Assembly: GCF_001421515.1 (NCBI RefSeq)
Contig: NZ_LMKM01000001.1
Location: 113,680-177,679, forward strand
Origin: Pedobacter sp. Leaf216
Lineage (GTDB): Bacteria; Bacteroidota; Bacteroidia; Sphingobacteriales; Sphingobacteriaceae
DNA length: 64,000 nt
Direction of reading: 5' to 3'
Shown here: piece after piece, positions 8,714 to 18,029 of the stretch
Position numbering within the stretch: the first letter of the stretch is position 1
How the letters are laid out: every line of letters begins with the position of its first letter
The notes under the pieces: model-generated
Database searches by the model: none
Told to the model about the DNA's origin: nothing
Seen by the model: only the letters and a program-made list of their open reading frames with translations
Translations under genes and position numbers: made by a program

Positions 8714-8748
8714 AACGTTCTCTTAACGTTTTTGGGAACGTTTGCACA
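8714..8748. promoter_or_regulatory. LacI-type operator array upstream of susC
   Basis: Three AACGTT cores start at 8714, 8725 and 8737, 11 and 12 bases apart, so they lie on the same face of the helix. The last is embedded in GGGAACGTTTGCACA (8734-8748), which matches 14 of 15 bases with the site at 40463. The array lies between the divergent LacI gene and susC. A further short inverted repeat (GTTAC, six bases, GTAAC) is at 8797-8812. Binding by the neighbouring LacI protein is inferred. Confidence 0.65.
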
Positions 8749-8856
8749 CTTTTTTAGTTAAAATTAGTTTCAATTGGTTTTTAGTTTGTAAAATTGTTAC
8801 ATCAACGTAACCAAATATAAATAAACAATAACATCCCGAAATAGAATTATATTCTA

Positions 8857-11800
8857 ATGCAAGCAATTGCAACTTCAAATAAGTATCCAAATCATTTCAA
8901 ATCATTATTAATTATGAGCAGAGTTTTACTCTATTTTGCATTTCTCTCTTTTTTTGGATTATCCGTAGCCCAGGCTCAAACCAGGCAAATTACCGGAACG
9001 GTAAAGGATAAGTCAGACGGGCAGGTCTTAATCGGTGTAAGTGTTTCGGTAAAAGATGCTAAAAATGGGGCCAGTACAGATGGCAATGGTGCGTACAAAA
9101 TTACCGTTCCTGCCAAGGGTGGCGTACTGGTTTTTACGTACATCGGCTATAAAACCAAGAGCGTTGCCATTGGCGACCAAAGTAAAATGGACATCACCCT
9201 TGAAGAAGATGCCAACACTTTGCAAGAGGTTACAGTAAACATCGGTTACGGTTCGGTGCGTAAAGAGGCATTAACGGGTTCGGTATCCTCTATAACGGGC
9301 AAAGATATTGATCAGTTCCCTGTAAGTACCGCAGCACAGGCGCTAGCCGGAAAACTGGCGGGTGTTTCGGTTACTACATCAGAGGGAAGCCCGGGGGCCG
9401 AGATTGTTATTAAAGTGCGGGGCGGAAGTTCACTTACGGGAGATAATTCTCCGCTATACATTGTTGATGGCATCCAGGTAGAAAACGCTTTATCGATTTT
9501 ATCGCCTAACGAAATACAATCGATCGATGTTTTAAAAGATGTAGCTTCTACCTCAATATATGGTAGCAGAGGTGCTAATGGCGTGGTAATCATCACTACC
9601 AAAAGTGGAAAGAAAGGCCGCCCTGTAGTATCATTCGATGTTTATGCAGGTGCAAGGCAGATTGTAAACAAACTCGATGTGATGAATCCTTATGAGTTTA
9701 TCAAGTATCAATACGAGCTCTATAATAACAACACCACACAGGATGTTAAAGATACTTTTACCAAAAAATACGGTACTTTCGATGATCTTGATATTTATAA
9801 AAACATCCCGAATATCGATTGGCAGGATAAAGTTTTTGGTCGCCAGGCCTGGAGCAATACTGAGGTTTTAAATTTATCTGGTGGTACCACAAAAACGACC
9901 TATAATGTTTCTGTAAACAATACGAAAGAAGATGGTATTATGCTCAACTCAGGTTACAGAAGAACCTTTGCTTCTGTGCGTTTAGACCATAAATTTTCGG
10001 ATAAATTCAGGGTTGGCTTAAATGCACGTTACAGCGGGCAGCGTATTGATGGTGTGGGTACAACTTCTACCGGATCGCAAGGTACCAACCGATTAAGGAA
10101 CTCTGTGCGTTACCAGCCATATTCTGGCGGTAGTGATTCTGGCGATTTATTCGATGCTGATTATTTAACTACCGGATTAACCAATCCAATTACACTTGCC
10201 AACCAGGAATTGAAGTATGATTACAGAAACGATTTAATCAGCAGTGGTTATGTGCAATATTCCATTCTTAAAAATTTAACCGTAAAAAGTACTGTGGGTT
10301 ATAATAGAACCAGCAGACATACCAATACTTTTAATGGCCCTGTAAGTAATGTGGCAAGAAATAATGCCGGTTTACCTGCAATACAACTCGATACGGTTTC
10401 GCAAAAATCTTTTATCAATACCAATACCATCAATTATAAACCAGATTTGGGAAAAGACCACAGTTTGGATATTTTGGTAGGACAGGAAATTAACATGGTA
10501 GATATTGATTCGAGAACGACAGTACTTAAATTTTTGCCCATTGATATCTCAGCGAGTGATGCATTTGTAAGTCCAGCTCCTGCAAATACGATACAAGACC
10601 GCCCAACATCGTTAATTTCAGGCACCAGGCAGTTTTCTATTTTTGGCAGAGCATCATACGGCTTTCAGAATAAATATTTAGCTACAGTAAATTTTAGAAC
10701 AGATGCTTCTTCGTTATTTGCCGCAGGTAAACAATGGGGTTATTTTCCATCGGCGCAGGTAGCCTGGAGAGTAACTGAAGAGAAATTTGTTAAAGACATG
10801 AACCTTAGCTGGTTAAATAATTTTAAAGTAAGGTTTAGTTATGGTGCAGCAGGGAACAACCGCATCGGCCAGGATTTATTCAGAACGCTTTTTTACCTAA
10901 GTTCAACCACTGGTGGCTACGCAGATACAGATGGGACGGTTTCAACTGGTCTGATTTCGGGTACAGCTACCGGAAATATCTTATCCAACCCTAACATTAC
11001 CTGGGAAACCAACATCTCTAAAAACTTGGGTATAGATATTGATCTCTTTAAGAACAAGTTATCGCTTAATCTGGATTATTATGATAACAGAACGAAAAAC
11101 CTGCTTTTAAATGCAAACGTACCACAAACAACAGGTTATGCCACACAGCAGCAAAATGTGGGCAAAACGCAAAACAGGGGCTTTGAGGTACAATTGAACT
11201 ATCAGGCGGTAAAATCAAAAAATTTCAGCTATAACACCAGTTTTAATATTTCGTTCAACAAAAATAAAATTGTTGAGCTGCAAAATGGTGTAAGTTCTTA
11301 TATCACACAATCAGGATGGGTGAACAGTTTAGGCGATTTTAAAGTTGAGGTAGGCCAACCAGTTGGGCAGTTTTACGGCTTTATTTCAGATGGCCGCTAC
11401 ACTGTTGATGATTTTACAAACGTTCAAAACACCACTACCGGCGCTTATACCTATACGCTTAAACCAACAGTTGCTAACGCCAGGGTTTTGTTGGGCAACC
11501 GCGATCCACAGCCGGGCGATATGAAAGTGAAAAAATTATCCTCATCAGCAAGCATGATGATCGGTGATGATGACAGAACGGTTTTAGGTACAGCACAGCC
11601 GAAATTTACAGGCGGTTTGAATAATCAATTTGCTTATAAAAACTTTGATTTAACCGTATTTGTAAACTTTAGCTACGGAAGTAAAGTTTATAATGCCAAT
11701 AAAATAGAATTCACCTCACAATACAATGTAAAGGACAACAATTTGCTGGCTGTTATGAATGACAGGTGGCAGAATTTTGATGCAAATGGTGTAAAAGTTA

Positions 11801-12144
11801 CAGACCCGGCATTATTAACGGCAATGAATGCCAATACCACGCTTTGGACGCCTACAGGTGGCAATTACGCCTTAACATCATACGCGATTGAAAACGGATC
11901 CTTTTTAAGGATCAGCAACGTAACATTGGGTTATTCCCTGCCGCAAAGTTTAATTAAAAAAACAGGTTTTATCTCAAAACTAAGGGTTTACGGTACGGTT
12001 AACAACTTGTATACCATTACCGGTTACACAGGTTACGATCCTGAAGCGAATACGCGCAGATCGAACCCGCTAACACCAGGTATTGATTATGCGGCCTACC
12101 CACGGAGCAGGTACATACTTGCTGGTATTAACATGGTATTTTAA
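8857..12144 (+). CDS. SusC-like TonB-dependent outer-membrane transporter
   Basis: A 1095-residue SusC/RagA-family channel that imports oligosaccharides across the outer membrane using TonB. After the signal peptide (MSRVLLYFAFLSFFGLSVAQA) come a carboxypeptidase-D-like domain (about 45-125, ITGTVKDKSDGQVLIGVSV), a TonB-box-like stretch (LQEVTVNIGYG), the plug (about 140-255, IVDGIQVENA, SIYGSRGANGVVIITTKSG) and a barrel to the C-terminal AGINMVF. There is no STN domain, so no sigma/anti-sigma signalling through this receptor. The frame starts at 8857; the ATG at 8914 directly before the signal peptide is an alternative. First gene of an operon with SusD and a beta-helix lipoprotein; pectin oligosaccharides are the likely cargo from the surrounding enzymes. 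Confidence 0.9.
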   Translation: MQAIATSNKYPNHFKSLLIMSRVLLYFAFLSFFGLSVAQAQTRQITGTVKDKSDGQVLIGVSVSVKDAKNGASTDGNGAYKITVPAKGGVLVFTYIGYKTKSVAIGDQSKMDITLEEDANTLQEVTVNIGYGSVRKEALTGSVSSITGKDIDQFPVSTAAQALAGKLAGVSVTTSEGSPGAEIVIKVRGGSSLTGDNSPLYIVDGIQVENALSILSPNEIQSIDVLKDVASTSIYGSRGANGVVIITTKSGKKGRPVVSFDVYAGARQIVNKLDVMNPYEFIKYQYELYNNNTTQDVKDTFTKKYGTFDDLDIYKNIPNIDWQDKVFGRQAWSNTEVLNLSGGTTKTTYNVSVNNTKEDGIMLNSGYRRTFASVRLDHKFSDKFRVGLNARYSGQRIDGVGTTSTGSQGTNRLRNSVRYQPYSGGSDSGDLFDADYLTTGLTNPITLANQELKYDYRNDLISSGYVQYSILKNLTVKSTVGYNRTSRHTNTFNGPVSNVARNNAGLPAIQLDTVSQKSFINTNTINYKPDLGKDHSLDILVGQEINMVDIDSRTTVLKFLPIDISASDAFVSPAPANTIQDRPTSLISGTRQFSIFGRASYGFQNKYLATVNFRTDASSLFAAGKQWGYFPSAQVAWRVTEEKFVKDMNLSWLNNFKVRFSYGAAGNNRIGQDLFRTLFYLSSTTGGYADTDGTVSTGLISGTATGNILSNPNITWETNISKNLGIDIDLFKNKLSLNLDYYDNRTKNLLLNANVPQTTGYATQQQNVGKTQNRGFEVQLNYQAVKSKNFSYNTSFNISFNKNKIVELQNGVSSYITQSGWVNSLGDFKVEVGQPVGQFYGFISDGRYTVDDFTNVQNTTTGAYTYTLKPTVANARVLLGNRDPQPGDMKVKKLSSSASMMIGDDDRTVLGTAQPKFTGGLNNQFAYKNFDLTVFVNFSYGSKVYNANKIEFTSQYNVKDNNLLAVMNDRWQNFDANGVKVTDPALLTAMNANTTLWTPTGGNYALTSYAIENGSFLRISNVTLGYSLPQSLIKKTGFISKLRVYGTVNNLYTITGYTGYDPEANTRRSNPLTPGIDYAAYPRSRYILAGINMVF

Positions 12145-12161
12145 TTTCAACATTAAAGAAA

Positions 12162-14006
12162 ATGAACAATAAATTTATAAAATCGGCTTTAATGGTAATT
12201 GCTGTTGGAGCATTGAGTATAACTACTTCCTGTAAAAAATATTTAGATGTAGAATCGCCATCAACTTCCTCACCTGATGTTGTTTTCGAAAGCACGGCCA
12301 ATACGAACGCGGCAGTTATTGCTGTGTATAACCGCCTTTGTGGAGATAATGGTTATGGAAGTCGTATTTCTACACTTTTTGGCTTAACTGCCGATGATTT
12401 TAAAACGTCGGGGAGTTACAGCTCATCTGATCGTAGGGGGATAAGCATGTACGGCGCGAGTTCAGATAATACTGATCTGGTTAATCCATTTTTGCAATTA
12501 TATGCAGGTGTAGAACGTGCAAACATCTGTATCAAATTTATTCCGGCCTCAAAACTTTATGCCAATGGATCAGATGCAGAAAAAACGGTTATGAAACGCT
12601 ATTATGGCGAGGCTTTAACCTTAAGGGCTCAGTTTCTGTACGAACTGATCCGCAACTGGGGAGATGTTCCGGCATCTTTTGTTCCTGCTGCTGATGCGGA
12701 AACATTGTACGGACCTAATGTAGACCGTAATAAAACTTACGACCAGATCATCGCTGATTTAAAAGTGGCTGAAGATTTAGTGCCATGGAGAAGTGGAATT
12801 ACCGAATATGGCAGTTTCCGTTATACCAAAGGCGCAATAAAAGCTTTACGTGCACGCATTGCTTTAGCAAGAGGCGGTTATTCATTAAGATCGGCCAGCC
12901 ATACCATGGAACGCAGTGCTGATTACCTTACCTATTATAAAATAGCTTTTGATGAGTGCCTTGATCTGATGAACCACCGTTCTGAGCATAACCTGAACCC
13001 GGTTTATGAAAATGTATTTAAAACCCTGCATACCGCAAACCGCCTTGATGATGCACATGAACTGATGTTCGAAGTTGCAGCCTTTGGAGGAAACGCATCT
13101 ACAGACAGTAAACTTGGTTATTATAATGGAATCCGCTTCAATTCAGCCTCTACTTTTGGGTCTGGCGGTGGTGGAATGAATGCCATTCCTACTTATTTTT
13201 ACGAATTTGATGTAAATAAAGATTGCCGGAGAGATGTAACGATTGGCGTTTTCGAGATTACTGCAACATCAAAAAAAATAGTGAATACTTTATTTAACAT
13301 GACGGATGGAAAATTCCGTAAATCGTGGACAGCCTTTAATAATTCATCTGCCGCGCAAACATTTGGCATAAACTGGCCAATGTTGCGATTTGCTGATGTT
13401 TTACTGATGTATGCAGAGGCTGATAATGAAATAAACGGTGCCCCATCTGCAACTGCGGTAAGTGCATTGCAAGAAGTGCAAAAACGTGCGTACGCTGGTT
13501 TTGAAACACAAATTCCTGTAACCCCATTGGATAAAGCAGGGTTTTTTAATGCCATTGTTAAGGAACGCCTGTTGGAATTTGGTGGTGAGGGTATCCGCAA
13601 GTATGATTTGATCCGCTGGAATTTACTGGCAGGTAAATTTGAGGAAACCAGAAATAAAATCCGGGCTTTAGTTGCCGGAACGGGAGATTATGCGAGTGTA
13701 CCAAATTACATTTATGCAAAAGAAAGCGATTATTTGTTGGGCACAAGTGTAAATGAGGTAGCCAAACTCGATTTGTATGGTGGAGCGCCTAATAATGTTT
13801 TTGCCTCACCCGGATTAAATGTTACAACTGCTCCGGCGGGTTATACCACCAAAAACTGGAGAAAGGCCGTTACTGAAGAAAATTCGATCACCAGTACTTC
13901 TACCGGTATTGCTTTTTACTTCGAAGCCAATAAAAAGGAACTGTTCCCTTATCCTAAAACAACACTAATCGAAAATCCAAGTATGGTTCAAAACTTTGGC
14001 TATTAA
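12162..14006 (+). CDS. SusD/RagB-family glycan-binding lipoprotein
   Basis: A 614-residue surface lipoprotein that closes over the SusC pore and captures the glycan. It has a lipoprotein signal with lipid-accepting Cys24 (ITTSCKKYLDV), an N-terminal SusD-like domain and a RagB/SusD C-terminal domain (from about 330; KERLLEFGGEGIRKYDLIRWN is the typical late motif). It starts 17 bp after susC and overlaps the long frame of the next gene, so the three form one operon. Length is a little above the usual 500-580. Pectin-derived cargo is inferred from the flanking esterases and the LacI site. Confidence 0.9.
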   Translation: MNNKFIKSALMVIAVGALSITTSCKKYLDVESPSTSSPDVVFESTANTNAAVIAVYNRLCGDNGYGSRISTLFGLTADDFKTSGSYSSSDRRGISMYGASSDNTDLVNPFLQLYAGVERANICIKFIPASKLYANGSDAEKTVMKRYYGEALTLRAQFLYELIRNWGDVPASFVPAADAETLYGPNVDRNKTYDQIIADLKVAEDLVPWRSGITEYGSFRYTKGAIKALRARIALARGGYSLRSASHTMERSADYLTYYKIAFDECLDLMNHRSEHNLNPVYENVFKTLHTANRLDDAHELMFEVAAFGGNASTDSKLGYYNGIRFNSASTFGSGGGGMNAIPTYFYEFDVNKDCRRDVTIGVFEITATSKKIVNTLFNMTDGKFRKSWTAFNNSSAAQTFGINWPMLRFADVLLMYAEADNEINGAPSATAVSALQEVQKRAYAGFETQIPVTPLDKAGFFNAIVKERLLEFGGEGIRKYDLIRWNLLAGKFEETRNKIRALVAGTGDYASVPNYIYAKESDYLLGTSVNEVAKLDLYGGAPNNVFASPGLNVTTAPAGYTTKNWRKAVTEENSITSTSTGIAFYFEANKKELFPYPKTTLIENPSMVQNFGY

Positions 14007-14016
14007 GGTATTTATT

Positions 14017-15663
14017 ATGAAAAAAATTATAGATCAATTGGGGTTTAAATTCGTCATTTTATTATTGATGACTATAGCAATTTCTTCCTGCAAAAAAGAA
14101 GATGATGCGCCAACAGAACCGGCAAGAATTTTTAAACCGGGTGATGTGAAAATTTCTGCCGGAGAAACTTCTGCAAAGTTAACCTGGTCTTTACCGCTCA
14201 TGTCAACAGGGAAAACTTTTAAATATAGTATCGATTTCTCTACTGATTCACTGTTTGCAACGGTAAATTACACCACTACGGCCGATACTGCGGGTGTAAC
14301 TGTAACTGAAGATAATTTAGCGGTAAGAACTAAATATTACGCAAGAATTAAGGCCAATGCCACCGAAAGTCAGCCAGAATCGAAATATGTTCGCAGCAGT
14401 GCTTTCCAGTTAACAGGAATCCAGTTGTTTCAGGCCATCAGGGATATTGAAATTAAAGAAACAACCGCTAAACTGTATTTTACCCCAACAACAGGCTTAA
14501 CTTCAATTGTATTAACCCCGGCCACAGGTGCAGCTGTTACAGTTGCATTAAATGCAAGCGATGTAACATTAGGTGTTAAAGCATTTACCACGTTAACTGC
14601 TGGTACAAAATACACGGCAGAGCTATTTGCCGGACCAAAAAGCAAGGGAATAACCACTTTCACCACACTTGCACCCACTACCTATACGGTAAAACTCAAC
14701 CCTGGAGATGACCTGGCAGCAGCAATTGCTAGTGCGGCAAATGGCGCAATAATCGGCCTTAATCCTGGTACTTATACTTTGGCTGCAGCAACTTTTATTA
14801 CCCAAAAAACCATCACTATCAAATCAATATCGGGCAACCCGGGCGATACAAAAGTGAATTATAAAGAGATTGATGTAGAAGGCACTGGTGCAGGTGTAAC
14901 GCTATCAGGTATTGAATTTGATGGAACTGCTGGCGCATCGCTCTATTTTATCAATTTCATCGGCTCACAAGCAGCAAATGGATCTGCAGCAACTTTTACC
15001 AATGTTGTGGTAGATAACTGTATAACGCATGGCTCTACTACTGCCTTTTTAAGGGGCGACAGGGGTACAGCAGTACGCGATTTTAAAATCACGGGCATTA
15101 TCGTTAACAATTCGGTTGTATACGATATGGGTTTAAATGGTTCTTCTGCCTATTATACCTTTCATTTAAATAAAATGCAGTTTACTAACCTTAACATTTC
15201 TAAGTCTACTTTCTATAATGCCGGCCCTGGGTTGGTTACTGCCAGCACCACATACACTGGCGATGTAACGCCTACGGTTTCCATTACCAATTCTACTTTT
15301 AACGGTTTTGGCGGCAATGCGAAATATGCACTGTTAGATGCAAATGCTAACCCAATTAACTTTACCATTGTAAATAGTATTTTAGCCAATACCCCTAAAT
15401 CTGGTACGGTGAACGCGGCTGCCATAAGGGGTACCGGTGCTGCAAGTACACTTAGAATTTCCAACAGCAATTATTTCAATCTTTCAAGCGCATTAACCAA
15501 TGGTACCGCCCTAACCTTTGGTACGGCAACATTGGTGAGTAACCAATCTATTAATTTGGGCTGGACTGCTGTAACAACAGATTTTACATTGCCTGCCGGC
15601 TCACCTTTAAGAACTGCCGGAAGCGCGGGAGGGCCAATCGGTGATCCTAAATGGACATACTAA
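14017..15663 (+). CDS. Surface lipoprotein with FN3-like and beta-helix domains (DUF4957/DUF5123-like)
   Basis: A 548-residue lipoprotein (signal ending ISSC, Cys25) in the third position of the susCD operon, where SusE/F-type binding proteins usually lie. An FN3-like part covers about residues 38-215 (DVKISAGETSAKLTWSL, TKYYARIKANATES), then a right-handed beta-helix to the end, with short Asn/Thr-rich coils such as VDNCITHGST and ITNSTFNGFGG. This domain order matches DUF4957/DUF5123 proteins known from pectin loci of Bacteroidota. It may bind or cut pectin; the helix resembles polysaccharide lyase folds but I see no assured catalytic residues. The ATG at 14017 is preferred over TTG 13996, which would add residues before the signal peptide. 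Confidence 0.75.
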   Translation: MKKIIDQLGFKFVILLLMTIAISSCKKEDDAPTEPARIFKPGDVKISAGETSAKLTWSLPLMSTGKTFKYSIDFSTDSLFATVNYTTTADTAGVTVTEDNLAVRTKYYARIKANATESQPESKYVRSSAFQLTGIQLFQAIRDIEIKETTAKLYFTPTTGLTSIVLTPATGAAVTVALNASDVTLGVKAFTTLTAGTKYTAELFAGPKSKGITTFTTLAPTTYTVKLNPGDDLAAAIASAANGAIIGLNPGTYTLAAATFITQKTITIKSISGNPGDTKVNYKEIDVEGTGAGVTLSGIEFDGTAGASLYFINFIGSQAANGSAATFTNVVVDNCITHGSTTAFLRGDRGTAVRDFKITGIIVNNSVVYDMGLNGSSAYYTFHLNKMQFTNLNISKSTFYNAGPGLVTASTTYTGDVTPTVSITNSTFNGFGGNAKYALLDANANPINFTIVNSILANTPKSGTVNAAAIRGTGAASTLRISNSNYFNLSSALTNGTALTFGTATLVSNQSINLGWTAVTTDFTLPAGSPLRTAGSAGGPIGDPKWTY

Positions 15664-15672
15664 CAAAATTAC

Positions 15673-15699
15673 AGGGCAGGTTTTAATCTGCCCTTTTTT
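15673..15699 (+). terminator. Rho-independent terminator after the susCD operon
   Basis: AGGGCAG (15673-15679) pairs perfectly with CTGCCCT (15688-15694) around an 8-base loop and is followed by TTTTT. It lies 10 bases after the beta-helix gene stop and separates that operon from the CE8 gene, which therefore needs its own promoter in the short spacer or depends on read-through. Confidence 0.85.
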
Positions 15700-15733
15700 A
15701 ATGAACTTTATGCTGTAGATTTAATTGAAAAGA

Positions 15734-16756
15734 ATGACAAGAATATCCTATCTGAAGTTTATTGCAATACTTGTTTTACTTATAGTTCCCTTTCTTCCTC
15801 TCCATGCTCAGGATCCGAAATATCCTTCAGCAATCACTGTTGCGCAGGATGGGAGCGGAAATTATAAAACCATTCAGGAAGCTGTTAATTCGGTAAGGGA
15901 TTTAGGAGAAAAAGAGGTTAAAATCTTTGTAAAACATGGTCAGTACAAAGAAAAACTGATTATTCCATCATGGAAAATTAACCTCTCGATTATTGGTGAA
16001 AGCGCCGCAGAAACCATCATTACTTTTGATGATTATTCGGGAAAGCCAAATCCGCTGGGTAAAGATGTTTTTGGCAATGCTAAATTCAGCACTTATACCT
16101 CCTTTACAGTATTGATTCAGGGGAATGATATCCACCTCGAAAATTTAACCATTATCAATTCAGCGGGCCGGGTGGGGCAAGCAGTTGCCCTGCATGTAGA
16201 GGGCGACCGATTTGTAGCCAAAAACTGCAGATTTTTAGGCAATCAGGATACGCTTTATGCCGCCATCGAAAATAGCCGCCAGTTTTATCAGAACTGCTAT
16301 ATAGAAGGTACAACAGATTTTATTTTTGGCAAAGCAACAGTAGTGTTTCAAAACTGTACGATAAAAAGTTTGACTGATTCTTATGTAACTGCAGCTGCAA
16401 CGTCTGCACAGCAAAAATTTGGATTTGTTTTTCTAAATTGTTCACTTATTGCAGATTCTGCGGTAACAAAAGCCTATTTGGGCAGGCCGTGGCGACCTTA
16501 TGCAAAAACGGTATTTATAAATTGTAATCTTGGTAAACATATCTTACCCGAAGGTTGGAACCCATGGAAAGGCGATAAAATGTTTCCGGATAAAGAGCTG
16601 ACCGTGTTTTATGCAGAATATAAAAATACCGGTGATGGCGCATCGGTAAAAACAAGATTACCCTGGACGAAGCAATTGACAGAAAAAGAAGCAAAAAACT
16701 ATACTTTAAAAACTATATTGGGCGGAGCAGATCAATGGGATCCGCCGCATTTATAG
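15734..16756 (+). CDS. Pectin methylesterase, CE8 (copy 1)
   Basis: A 340-residue exported pectinesterase that removes methyl esters from homogalacturonan, releasing methanol. After a signal peptide (FIAILVLLIVPFLPLHAQ) lies a right-handed beta-helix with all CE8 marks: VAQDGSGNYKTIQEAV, GQYKEKL, GQAVAL, QDTLY, TDFIFG and LGRPWRPYAK. The two aspartates (in QDTL and DFIFG) and the arginine (in LGRPWR) of the active site are present. A TTG three codons earlier (15725) is possible; ATG is preferred. The CE12 gene follows 13 bp later. A second CE8 is at 39.4 kb; the two share the motifs but are clearly different sequences. Confidence 0.92.
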   Translation: MTRISYLKFIAILVLLIVPFLPLHAQDPKYPSAITVAQDGSGNYKTIQEAVNSVRDLGEKEVKIFVKHGQYKEKLIIPSWKINLSIIGESAAETIITFDDYSGKPNPLGKDVFGNAKFSTYTSFTVLIQGNDIHLENLTIINSAGRVGQAVALHVEGDRFVAKNCRFLGNQDTLYAAIENSRQFYQNCYIEGTTDFIFGKATVVFQNCTIKSLTDSYVTAAATSAQQKFGFVFLNCSLIADSAVTKAYLGRPWRPYAKTVFINCNLGKHILPEGWNPWKGDKMFPDKELTVFYAEYKNTGDGASVKTRLPWTKQLTEKEAKNYTLKTILGGADQWDPPHL

Positions 16757-16769
16757 ATTAACAGAAAAT

Positions 16770-17510
16770 ATGAAAATCAATTTCCTTAAAATTTTAGCTG
16801 CTGGAACTTTAGCTGTTTTACTGTCTTTTACCTTCATCCAAAAGAAAACCAAACTTTATATTATTGGCGATTCTACCGCCGCCAACAAAGAGCAAAAGGC
16901 TTTCCCCGAAACAGGCTGGGGAATGGCATTGCAAGCTTATTTTAAGGCAGATGTTATTGTTGATAACCGGGCACTGAACGGGAGGAGTACAAAATCATTC
17001 CGGGCCGAAAAACGCTGGGACCCTATTTTAGCTCAGCTTAACCCGGGCGATTATGTTTTTATAGAATTTGGCCACAATGATGAAAAAGTAGATAAACCCA
17101 CTGTTGGCGTTTCTTTAGCTGATTTCAAAATTAATCTGGTGAACTATGTAAATGAAACCAGGAGCAAAAAAGCTTTTCCTGTTTTACTTACACCAATTTC
17201 GCGAAGAAGTTTCAAAAATGGTGTATTAATCGATTCTCATGGCGATTATCCCCGGATAACCCGTCAGGTTGCCGATTCGCTAAACGTTCCTATGATTGAT
17301 ATGCTGGCAAAAACTGAAAGCTTATTAAACCGCCTCGGCGAAGAACCCTCTATCAAATTATTCAACTATGTTGATTCCGGAAATGTAAATTATCCAAACG
17401 GGAAAAAAGACAACACGCATTTAAGCCCTGAAGGGGCAAAACAAATTGCCGGCTTGGTGGTAAAAGGCATTAAAGAGTTGAAGCTTAACCTGGTTAAGAG
17501 TTTAAAATAG
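16770..17510 (+). CDS. Rhamnogalacturonan acetylesterase, CE12 SGNH hydrolase (copy 1)
   Basis: A 246-residue exported SGNH-fold esterase that removes acetyl groups from rhamnogalacturonan. The N-terminus is hydrophobic (signal or anchor, about 1-24). Catalytic blocks are visible: block I IIGDSTAA with nucleophile Ser35, Gly in LNGRSTKSF, block III FGHNDEK (Asn103) and block V DNTHLSPEG with Asp214 and His217. Length is typical for CE12. It lies 13 bp after the CE8 gene, so methyl and acetyl removal are produced together. A paralogue, more extended around residues 60-80, is at 42.3 kb. Confidence 0.9.
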   Translation: MKINFLKILAAGTLAVLLSFTFIQKKTKLYIIGDSTAANKEQKAFPETGWGMALQAYFKADVIVDNRALNGRSTKSFRAEKRWDPILAQLNPGDYVFIEFGHNDEKVDKPTVGVSLADFKINLVNYVNETRSKKAFPVLLTPISRRSFKNGVLIDSHGDYPRITRQVADSLNVPMIDMLAKTESLLNRLGEEPSIKLFNYVDSGNVNYPNGKKDNTHLSPEGAKQIAGLVVKGIKELKLNLVKSLK

Positions 17511-17537
17511 GGATAGGATACAATTAAATTATAAAGA

Positions 17538-18017
17538 TCAGATTTTAAGCATATTAGACGGGGAATTATCAAAATTTGCCACACGACTCAGCATTTCATT
17601 TCTTTTTAACAACAGTTTCTTCATATAACTTTTTAGCAACACTTTATTCGCCAACCAGCCAAGTATACCAAAAGGTGTCTCGAACCAAAAGATATCGGTC
17701 ATTTCTGTCTGTGTACCAAGTACTTTAAACAGGTGTTGATGATGGAGCTTTTTAAAAGGGCCTTTTATCATTTCATCAATAAAAAAGTTTGGCTGCTCCA
17801 TTGCAGTAATTTTATTGCTCATGGTAAAATAAAGCCCGAAATGCTTGGCTCGCCAGGTAACAGATTCATTTAAGCAAATTAGTCCATTTATTTTTCCTGC
17901 AATGGCTTTCTCACCCGATTGTTGCATCGATTGTACATGAAGATCAATACTTCTCGCCAAATCAAAACAACTTTCAAGGGGTGCATCAATCAATGTTTTT
18001 AAAACGATTAATGGCAT
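17538..18017 (-). CDS. SRPBCC-superfamily protein
   Basis: A 159-residue protein of the START/SRPBCC helix-grip fold, related to cell-division-inhibitor-type and cyclase/dehydrase-like proteins. Typical parts are the first strand and helix (IVLKTLIDAPLESCFDLARSID), the central strands (ESVTWRAKHFG, NFFIDEMIKGPFKKLHHQHLF) and the long last helix (about 125-150). The fold binds small hydrophobic molecules, but no ligand can be read off. Last gene of a compact set with the TIGR01777 epimerase 12 bp upstream; such neighbours are often found together in Bacteroidota. Confidence 0.75.
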   Translation of the reverse strand: MPLIVLKTLIDAPLESCFDLARSIDLHVQSMQQSGEKAIAGKINGLICLNESVTWRAKHFGLYFTMSNKITAMEQPNFFIDEMIKGPFKKLHHQHLFKVLGTQTEMTDIFWFETPFGILGWLANKVLLKSYMKKLLLKRNEMLSRVANFDNSPSNMLKI

Positions 18018-18029
18018 AAATTCTTTAGC

